Origin: Alkalimarinus sediminis
GTDB lineage: Bacteria > Pseudomonadota > Gammaproteobacteria > Pseudomonadales > Oleiphilaceae
Assembly (NCBI RefSeq): GCF_026427595.1
Contig: NZ_CP101527.1
Coordinates: forward strand, 1,249,001-1,313,000
Length of the DNA stretch: 64,000 nt
Direction: 5' to 3'
Positions 58,998 through 64,000 of this stretch are shown here, in pieces. The number at the start of each line of letters is the position of its first letter. Within the stretch, counting starts at the first letter, position 1. Under the pieces are notes generated by a model. The model did not search any database, was not told where the DNA came from, and was given only the letters and a program-made list of their open reading frames with translations. The position numbers were made by a program, and so were the translations under genes.

Positions 58998-59397
58998 CTT
59001 TCGACAAGCATCTTGAGCGTTATAGTCATAATAGTATATTCCCCATCACGGTATATTCAGTAACCCAGTATATCTCGTAACCCAGTATATCTCGTAACCC
59101 AGTATATCTCGTAACCCAGTATATCTCGTAACCCAGTATATTCAGATCGCAATCACACTCTTTTGTACTTAAAGCTTACTATCATCGATATTTCGTCTTG
59201 AGTTTCATATCTGCTTTTGCGGTTTAATCTACAGTTCTCTAGTAACTTGCTTTCCCTTTTATCGCTCTCAGTCGCTATTTTAATTGTGCTCGATTTGTCA
59301 TTTGTAAACTTGTGTAAGTTTTCTTGGTAAGAATGTGACAAATCCCATCTATATGGTATCTTTATAGATAACACGCTCAATATAAAAGGAGAGGGTT
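58998..59397. other. 400-base spacer after tRNA-Ser
   Basis: It contains no gene on either strand that I can support. It holds the 17-bp tandem repeat (59060-59144). TTTATAGATAACACG just before 59380 may be part of the promoter of the next gene. Confidence 0.6.
59060..59144. repeat. 17-bp tandem repeat, five units
   Basis: Four perfect copies of GTAACCCAGTATATCTC are followed by a fifth ending in TTCA. The array is framed by GTATATTCAG on both sides (59051-59060 and 59136-59145), so it seems to have grown inside one such sequence. It is intergenic. Confidence 0.93.
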
Positions 59398-59847
59398 GTG
59401 TCTGAAGTATTAAATGAAAAATATACGATTAGGCCTGCACACGATATCCTTTATGTCTCCCTCGCGGGGTCTTGGTCGCCTAATGATACTTTACGGTTTT
59501 TGACGGACTATAAGCGCCAAGTGAGCAAGTATTTTGCACAAGAATGGGCGTGTGTCATGCAGCTTTCAGAGCTTGAAATGCTGATTGAAGAAGACTTTCA
59601 GATCGAAACTTTCAAAGCATTAAATACTTGGGGGTTTATCAAAGGAATGGGAGCGATGGCTATTATAGTGGGCCATGAAAATCGCGATCATCTACTCTTT
59701 CAATTTGAAGAGATCCTTAAAGGCAAGCAACCTTTTCAGACGAGTGTATTTAGAAGCAATGAAGAGGCGGATGCTTGGTTGAGGCTGCGAGGCTTCAAAG
59801 CAAAACTGCTAGCTGAAGAGTATGGTGCACTGCAGTTTGGTTCATAA
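59398..59847 (+). CDS. STAS-like small regulatory protein
   Basis: This 149-residue soluble protein is compatible with a SpoIIAA/STAS-like fold: YTIRPAHDILYVSLAGSWSPNDTLRFL at the start, then WACVMQLSELEMLIEEDFQIE, a glycine-rich GFIKGMGAMAIIVG strand-loop, and FRSNEEADAWLRLRGF at the end. The conserved phosphorylatable Ser of anti-sigma antagonists is not evident. The start is GTG 59398 behind AAAAGGAGAGGG. It lies 117 bases ahead of gacA and may be functionally linked to it, but that is inference. The family call is moderate. Confidence 0.6.
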   Translation: MSEVLNEKYTIRPAHDILYVSLAGSWSPNDTLRFLTDYKRQVSKYFAQEWACVMQLSELEMLIEEDFQIETFKALNTWGFIKGMGAMAIIVGHENRDHLLFQFEEILKGKQPFQTSVFRSNEEADAWLRLRGFKAKLLAEEYGALQFGS

Positions 59848-59964
59848 GAATTGACCTTATTCGTAACTGTCTTCTATTCTAACCTGTATAGATCAGTTAT
59901 TATCGGTTTTCTCAATAGGGTGTTCTAGCCGTTCGAGATGTTGTAATAATATTTGAGGTGATAC

Positions 59965-60615
59965 TTGATTAAAGTGCTCGTAGTAGACGATCACGATTTG
60001 GTGAGGGCTGGTATCTCTCGCATGTTAGCTGACGAGACGGGTATTGAGGTAGTCGGTGAAGCGTGTTCCGGAGAAGATGCTGTTGGAATTATCAAGTCTG
60101 TTCATCCAGATATAATCTTAATGGACCTTAAAATGCCGGGCATTGGAGGTCTTGAGGCAACGCGTAAAATTAAGCGCCTAGATGACGAAATTAAAGTGAT
60201 CGTTGTAACAGCCTGCAATGATGACCCTTATCCTGCAAGAGTTATGCAGTCTGGTGCTTCAGCGTATATAACTAAAGGCGCTGACATTGACGAAATGATA
60301 CGCGCAATTCGAGTGGTGCACTCAGGTCAGCGTTATATGAGTCCCGAGATAGCTCAAAAGTTAGCATTAAAGCCCTTTGACGATACTGAAGAGGGTACAG
60401 TATTTGATAGACTTTCTGAGCGCGAGATGCAAATAGCGACCATGATTGTCAGCTGCATCAAAGTCCAAGATATCTCAGATAAGCTTTGCTTAAGCCCTAA
60501 AACTGTTAATAGCTATCGTTATCGAATATTCGAAAAACTGGGTATTACTAGTGATGTCGAATTGACTTTACTTGCTGTTCGACACGGCATTCTTGATACA
60601 GAAAATATAGATTAG
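59965..60615 (+). CDS. gacA: Response regulator GacA / UvrY
   Basis: This 216-residue NarL-type regulator has a receiver domain (about 1-120, phospho-acceptor Asp54 in LMDLKMPGIGG, acidic pocket DDHD) and a LuxR-type helix-turn-helix (about 145-210: LSEREMQIATMIVSC, CLSPKTVNSYRYRIFEKL). Its kinase partner is normally GacS/BarA. In relatives the system turns on RsmY/RsmZ-type RNAs that titrate CsrA; none of those was recognised here. The start is TTG 59965 behind GAGGTGA. It overlaps uvrC by one base, the classical gacA-uvrC-pgsA arrangement. Confidence 0.95.
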   Translation: MIKVLVVDDHDLVRAGISRMLADETGIEVVGEACSGEDAVGIIKSVHPDIILMDLKMPGIGGLEATRKIKRLDDEIKVIVVTACNDDPYPARVMQSGASAYITKGADIDEMIRAIRVVHSGQRYMSPEIAQKLALKPFDDTEEGTVFDRLSEREMQIATMIVSCIKVQDISDKLCLSPKTVNSYRYRIFEKLGITSDVELTLLAVRHGILDTENID

Positions 60616-62447
60616 TGTCTTTCGATTCATCTTCTTTCCTCAAGCAGCTAACTGCGCGCCCTGGTGTATACAGAATGTATGATGCGGGTGGGGATATTTT
60701 GTATGTGGGTAAAGCGCGCAACCTGAAAAATCGGGTGTCTAGCTACTTTCGTACAACGGGGTTGCACATAAAGACCCGAGCGCTTGTTGCTAAGATTGCG
60801 AATATCGAGATTACAGTTACTGAGAGTGAAACTGAGGCTTTGCTGCTAGAGCAAAACCTGATTAAAGATCTCAAGCCTCCTTATAATATCCTGTTAAGAG
60901 ATGACAAGTCTTACCCCTATATCTATCTGTCCAGTCATAAAGATTACCCCTCCTTAACGTTTAAAAGAGCGAGAAGTAAAACTCAAAAAGGTAAATATTT
61001 TGGGCCGTATCCAAGTTCTGGTGCCGTGCGTGAAAGTCTCAACCTGCTGCAAAAGATTTTTAAAATTCGCCAATGCGATGAGAGTTTTTACAGAAATCGA
61101 ACACGCCCTTGTCTACAGCATCAAATAAAGCGCTGTAGTGCACCCTGTGTAAACTTAATATCCGCAGAAGACTACCAAAAGGATATGCAGCGGGCTACGA
61201 TGTTCTTAGAGGGTAAGAACCCCCAGGTTATTAGTCAGTTAGTTGAAGCTATGGGAGAGGCTTCTAAAAGTCTGGAGTTTGAAAAAGCAGCCGAAATTAG
61301 AGATCAGATAGACTTTTTAAGGCATGTCCAAGAGCAACAATCAATCGAGTCTGGCGCAGGTAATATCGATGTAGTCGGGCTGGCAATCAAAGCGGGAGCA
61401 GCGTGCCTCTCGTTTATGTTTATACGGGGCGGAAGAGTTTTGGGACATAAAAATTATTTCCCTAAGCTCGCTTTAGAGCAAGATGATGCCGCTTTATTAG
61501 GGGACTTCTTGGCTCAATTTTATCTTAGTGATGCTCGTTCTAATGACTATCCCCGTGAGATTGTTGTACCTTGCATGCCGGAAGATGCAGACTTGTTGCA
61601 ATCTGCACTAAGTGACTCGTTAGGGGTTAATATAAAGATTACCTCCAACGTAAGAACTGACAAAAATAAGTGGCGGCAGTTAGCGCAGTCTAACGCGGAG
61701 ATGAGTATCGCAAGCTACTTATCGAAAAAAGAGAACGTCTTCCAGCGGGTCGAAGCCTTGCGCGTAGCGCTTGATATGAATGAAGTCCCCAAACGAATAG
61801 AGTGCTTTGATATTAGTCATAGCTCTGGAGAAAAAACCGTAGCATCATGTGTAGTCTTTAACGATCAAGGCCCTTTTAAAGCAGATTACCGAATATACAA
61901 TATTGATGGCATTACAGCCGGTGACGATTATGCAGCTATGCGACAAGTCCTTACCCGGCGCTATAAAAAGCTGAAATCGGGTGAGGGTAAGTGGCCTGAC
62001 ATTGTATTAATTGATGGTGGTAAGGGGCAGTTGGGTGTAGCTGTTGAAGTGTTCGAAAGTTTACAGTTAACGGGGATTCAACTGGTTGGCGTTGCTAAAG
62101 GTGCTACCCGTAAAGCGGGTTTCGAAACCCTAATATTACCGAAGGGCGAGGGCGACCGAACGCTTAATTTATCTGCCGATTCACCTGCTTTACATTTAAT
62201 TCAGCATGTAAGGGATGAGGCTCACCGCTTTGCGATTACCGGTCACCGACAGCGAAGAGATAAAGTAAGAAAAACATCTACATTAGAAAATATTGACGGA
62301 ATAGGGCCCAAAAGACGACGAGAATTGCTAAAATACTTCGGTGGACTACAAGAAGTGAAGAAGGCAAGTGCCGAAGAAATCGCCAAGGTTCCTGGTATAT
62401 CTAAAACTATAGCCGTCATAATTTATGACCACCTCCATTCAGATTGA
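60615..62447 (+). CDS. uvrC: Excinuclease ABC subunit C
   Basis: UvrC makes both cuts around a lesion in nucleotide excision repair with UvrAB. A GIY-YIG nuclease (about 14-92: GVYRMYDAGGDILYVGKA), a Cys cluster (CLQHQIKRCSAPC), a UVR motif (about 204-239), an RNase H-like nuclease (about 385-540: ECFDISHSSGEKTVASCVVF, LIDGGKGQLG) and tandem helix-hairpin-helix motifs (IDGIGPKRRRELLKYF, VPGISKTIA) are all present. At 610 residues it is of normal length. GTG 60615 overlaps the gacA stop. Confidence 0.96.
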   Translation: MSFDSSSFLKQLTARPGVYRMYDAGGDILYVGKARNLKNRVSSYFRTTGLHIKTRALVAKIANIEITVTESETEALLLEQNLIKDLKPPYNILLRDDKSYPYIYLSSHKDYPSLTFKRARSKTQKGKYFGPYPSSGAVRESLNLLQKIFKIRQCDESFYRNRTRPCLQHQIKRCSAPCVNLISAEDYQKDMQRATMFLEGKNPQVISQLVEAMGEASKSLEFEKAAEIRDQIDFLRHVQEQQSIESGAGNIDVVGLAIKAGAACLSFMFIRGGRVLGHKNYFPKLALEQDDAALLGDFLAQFYLSDARSNDYPREIVVPCMPEDADLLQSALSDSLGVNIKITSNVRTDKNKWRQLAQSNAEMSIASYLSKKENVFQRVEALRVALDMNEVPKRIECFDISHSSGEKTVASCVVFNDQGPFKADYRIYNIDGITAGDDYAAMRQVLTRRYKKLKSGEGKWPDIVLIDGGKGQLGVAVEVFESLQLTGIQLVGVAKGATRKAGFETLILPKGEGDRTLNLSADSPALHLIQHVRDEAHRFAITGHRQRRDKVRKTSTLENIDGIGPKRRRELLKYFGGLQEVKKASAEEIAKVPGISKTIAVIIYDHLHSD

Positions 62448-63025
62448 TGAGACAAAGCAGTTTATTTATGACATTGCCTAATATGCTTACTATGTCGAGA
62501 ATCGTATTAATACCGATTTTTGTCCTCGCGTTTTATTTACCCAATGAGTCTCATCGTATGGTGGCGACAGGGGTGTTCTTTCTTGCAGGTTTTACTGATT
62601 GGTTAGATGGTTATATTGCAAGAAAAATGAACCAAACAACGCGTTTCGGTGCGTTTTTAGACCCCGTAGCCGATAAATTGATGGTGGCCGTGGCGCTAAC
62701 GATGATCGTTGAAGATTTTAACTCTATGTGGATCACCATTCCTTCGATTATTATTATTGGTCGTGAAATTGTAATTTCTGCTCTACGAGAGTGGATGGCC
62801 GAAATGGGAAAGCGGGCAAGTGTAGCTGTTTCGTATATCGGTAAAGTGAAGACAGGGGCTCAGATGTGGGCCATTTTGTTAATGCTATTTTCTCCGCCAG
62901 GAGAGGTGGTCGCAAATATTGGCGTAGCGCTTTTGTATTTGGCGTCTGTGCTTACTTTATGGTCAATGTTTATATATTTGAAGGCTGCGTGGCCAGATTT
63001 GACTGAAGAAATGTATATTAAATAA
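62447..63025 (+). CDS. pgsA: CDP-diacylglycerol-glycerol-3-phosphate 3-phosphatidyltransferase
   Basis: PgsA makes phosphatidylglycerol phosphate at the inner membrane, the committed step to acidic phospholipids. The CDP-alcohol signature D-x2-DG-x2-AR-x8-G-x3-D-x3-D is complete in DWLDGYIARK through GAFLDPVAD. Four to six hydrophobic helices surround it. The frame opens at TTG 62444. ATG 62447 overlaps the uvrC stop, while ATG 62468 (MTLPNMLTMSR) matches shorter homologues, so the true start is open. The tRNA cluster follows. Confidence 0.94.
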   Translation: MRQSSLFMTLPNMLTMSRIVLIPIFVLAFYLPNESHRMVATGVFFLAGFTDWLDGYIARKMNQTTRFGAFLDPVADKLMVAVALTMIVEDFNSMWITIPSIIIIGREIVISALREWMAEMGKRASVAVSYIGKVKTGAQMWAILLMLFSPPGEVVANIGVALLYLASVLTLWSMFIYLKAAWPDLTEEMYIK

Positions 63026-63064
63026 CCAATATTATATTGGGTCGCATATTCTTACTTTTGACGC

Positions 63065-63092
63065 TTGACACTAACCGTTAATCAAGTAATAT
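63065..63092 (+). promoter_or_regulatory. Promoter of the tRNA-Gly/Cys/Leu cluster
   Basis: A perfect TTGACA (63065-63070) and TAATAT (63087-63092) are spaced by 16 bp, with the discriminator ATGCGCC. The design is the same as at tRNA-Ser (58814-58841). Confidence 0.85.
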
Positions 63093-63105
63093 ATGCGCCA
63101 CTTAC

Positions 63106-63181
63106 GCGGGAATAGCTCAGTTGGTAGAGCACAACCTTGCCAAGGTTGGGGTCGCGAGTTCGAATCTCGTTTCCCGCTCCA
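63106..63181 (+). tRNA. tRNA-Gly (GCC)
   Basis: This 76-base gene includes CCA. The acceptor GCGGGAA pairs with TTCCCGC. The anticodon loop TTGCCAA gives GCC. The D arm AGCTCAGTTGGTAGAGC and T arm GCGAGTTCGAATCTCGT are intact. Confidence 0.97.
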
Positions 63182-63187
63182 AATTTT

Positions 63188-63216
63188 AAAAACCCCGGCA
63201 TCGCTGGGGTTTTTAG
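63188..63216 (+). terminator. Hairpin between tRNA-Gly and tRNA-Cys
   Basis: AAAAACCCC, a short loop (GGCATCGCT) and GGGGTTTTT form a typical Rho-independent terminator. Its place inside the tRNA cluster suggests partial read-through or a separate promoter for the next two tRNAs. Confidence 0.8.
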
Positions 63217-63263
63217 TTATACTACAATCGTGTTTCGCGTAGTAGATTTAGAAGTAGCATAAA

Positions 63264-63337
63264 GGCGCGATAGCAAAGCGGTTATGCACTGGATTGCAAA
63301 TCCACGTAGGCCGGTTCGACTCCGGCTCGCGCCTCCA
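63264..63337 (+). tRNA. tRNA-Cys (GCA)
   Basis: This 74-base gene includes CCA. The acceptor GGCGCGA pairs with TCGCGCC. The anticodon loop ATTGCAAAT gives GCA. The T arm GCCGGTTCGACTCCGGC is intact. Confidence 0.97.
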
Positions 63338-63384
63338 CATTTTGAAGATCGAAGCTCGTTCGATTTAGTTAGTAGAAAAGTAAA

Positions 63385-63471
63385 GCCTGGGTGGTGGAAT
63401 TGGTAGACACCCGAGACTTAAAATCTCGTGTCCGTAAGGGCGTGCCGGTTCGACCCCGGCTCCAGGCACCA
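63385..63471 (+). tRNA. tRNA-Leu (UAA)
   Basis: This 87-base gene includes CCA. The acceptor GCCTGGG pairs with CCAGGC plus a wobble. The anticodon loop ACTTAAAAT gives TAA. The long variable arm TGTCCGTAAGGGCGT marks a leucine tRNA. The T arm GCCGGTTCGACCCCGGC is intact. Confidence 0.97.
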
Positions 63472-63861
63472 TTTCTATACCTTCTCATTATTTCCCAATC
63501 TTCAACAATATCCCAACAAATTATATCGATTATCTGCGGATCTGAATTATCGCCACAAGAGCATAGTAAGTTTTCATAGTGTTCAAGTGTCATTGCTAGA
63601 ATGCTCTATATCGAAACGCTCTAACCATTGGTGCAGCGGTGTTTGGCAATATCCAAGGAAATACCAATATGGCCTTAGACAAGTGTCCTGATGGGGGGGC
63701 TCTCAATACCTTGATAAAAGCCAAAGCTATTTTCAGTAAACAATACTTTAATTGTTTACCTTTTTATTAAGCTAGCCTGTTTATTAAGTTAAATGGCCGC
63801 AAACTGATATACTTTGCTGCATCTTATTTCTCTTTTTCCGTAAATCTACTGCTATCTATTT
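63472..63861. other. 390-base spacer after tRNA-Leu
   Basis: It contains a run of seven G (about 63694-63700), a 33-codon frame with a fair ribosome site (ATG 63669) that I do not accept as a gene, and the terminator at 63736-63768. No other feature was recognised. Confidence 0.55.
63736..63768 (+). terminator. Rho-independent terminator
   Basis: GTAAACAAT (63736-63744) pairs with ATTGTTTAC (to 63759) and is followed by CTTTTTATT. It is 265 bases after tRNA-Leu, so it may end the tRNA transcript or a short RNA in between. Confidence 0.7.
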
Positions 63862-64000
63862 ATGTTATCCGTTTTTAAGTTCAAACCATTAATAGACCAG
63901 TCAAGCGCTGACTGGATTTTTAAAGCCTATGAGTGGGCGTTGCTGCATTTTGATAAAGCAGAGTTTTTCACCCGTAGTCGATTAATACAGCCGACTAATG
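63862..64000 (+). CDS. N-terminal fragment of an unrecognised protein
   Basis: An ATG at 63862 opens a frame that runs off the window after 46 codons. The visible peptide begins MLSVFKFKPLIDQSSADWIF, continues with KAYEWALLHFDKAEF and ends near RLIQPTN. It has no signal peptide or membrane segment. I do not recognise the family. Aromatic and acidic residues are frequent, as in cytoplasmic proteins. Intactness cannot be judged from this fragment. Confidence 0.55.
   Translation, partial: MLSVFKFKPLIDQSSADWIFKAYEWALLHFDKAEFFTRSRLIQPTN

Noticed and set aside
58998-59160. Integration site (att) at tRNA-Ser
   Set aside because: No copy of the tRNA 3' end and no integrase gene occurs nearby; the 17-bp units do not match the tRNA.
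63391-63691. Plus-strand reading frames over tRNA-Leu and its flank
   Set aside because: They are chance frames across a tRNA gene with no ribosome site or homology signal.
63669-63770. 33-codon frame starting MALDKCPDGG
   Set aside because: It has a fair ribosome site, but the terminator hairpin at 63736-63768 lies within it, so a full mRNA would be unlikely.

Overview
This 64 kb chromosomal window comes from a gammaproteobacterium with Pseudomonas-type gene order but AT-richer DNA and many AT-rich spacers. The Pseudomonas-like blocks are trpA-accD-folC-dedD-cvpA-purF-metZ, fabI with a yej/npp transporter, mltD-gloB-methyltransferase-rnhA-dnaQ-fimL, DUF934-cysI, metH, nfuA and gacA-uvrC-pgsA-tRNAs. 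A marine relative of Marinobacter, Hahella or the Oceanospirillales fits best. That is an inference from synteny and base composition; the genus cannot be fixed from the sequence alone.

Layout. Positions 1-6.8 kb hold the trpA tail, then accD-folC-dedD, cvpA-purF and metZ. Positions 7-15 kb hold ftsK-lolA-rarA, crcB, serS and cysG. A DAHP synthase lies on the minus strand at 15.2-16.2 kb. Behind it is a 53-codon Arg-rich reading frame (16412-16573) with its own promoter-like box, ribosome site and terminator. Positions 16.7-21.4 kb carry a plus-strand operon of DUF1631, PilZ and GGDEF/EAL proteins that looks like a c-di-GMP signalling unit.

A 2 kb gene-free block (21.4-23.4 kb) contains a tandem array with an exact 242-bp period and six copies of a 77-bp inverted-repeat element. 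From 23.4 to 37.9 kb most genes are on the minus strand: a lipoprotein hydrolase, fabI, a five-gene peptide ABC transporter with two binding proteins, a lone plus-strand HDOD/GAF gene, mltD and gloB. One binding protein has eight copies of a pentapeptide (FISTR) in front of its secretion signal.

Positions 38-45 kb hold the methyltransferase, rnhA, dnaQ, fimL, a membrane protein, an SCP2 protein and sohB. Positions 45-58.6 kb hold an antiporter, sulfite reduction genes, metH, nfuA, a DUF445 protein, trpD2, tusEBCD and yccA. The right end carries tRNA-Ser, a 17-bp tandem repeat, an STAS-like protein, gacA-uvrC-pgsA, tRNA-Gly/Cys/Leu and the start of an unidentified gene.

Most of the window is housekeeping: fatty-acid, folate, purine, methionine, siroheme and aromatic synthesis, 2-thiouridine tRNA modification, Fe-S assembly, DNA repair and segregation. 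Several genes point to surface behaviour and global regulation: the DUF1631/PilZ/GGDEF-EAL unit, FimL, GacA and the HDOD protein. I see no phage, transposase, CRISPR array or defence island. The unusual material is repeat DNA and small structured elements: the 242-bp array, the in-frame minisatellite in the transporter gene, the Arg-rich mini-gene and several nested hairpins.
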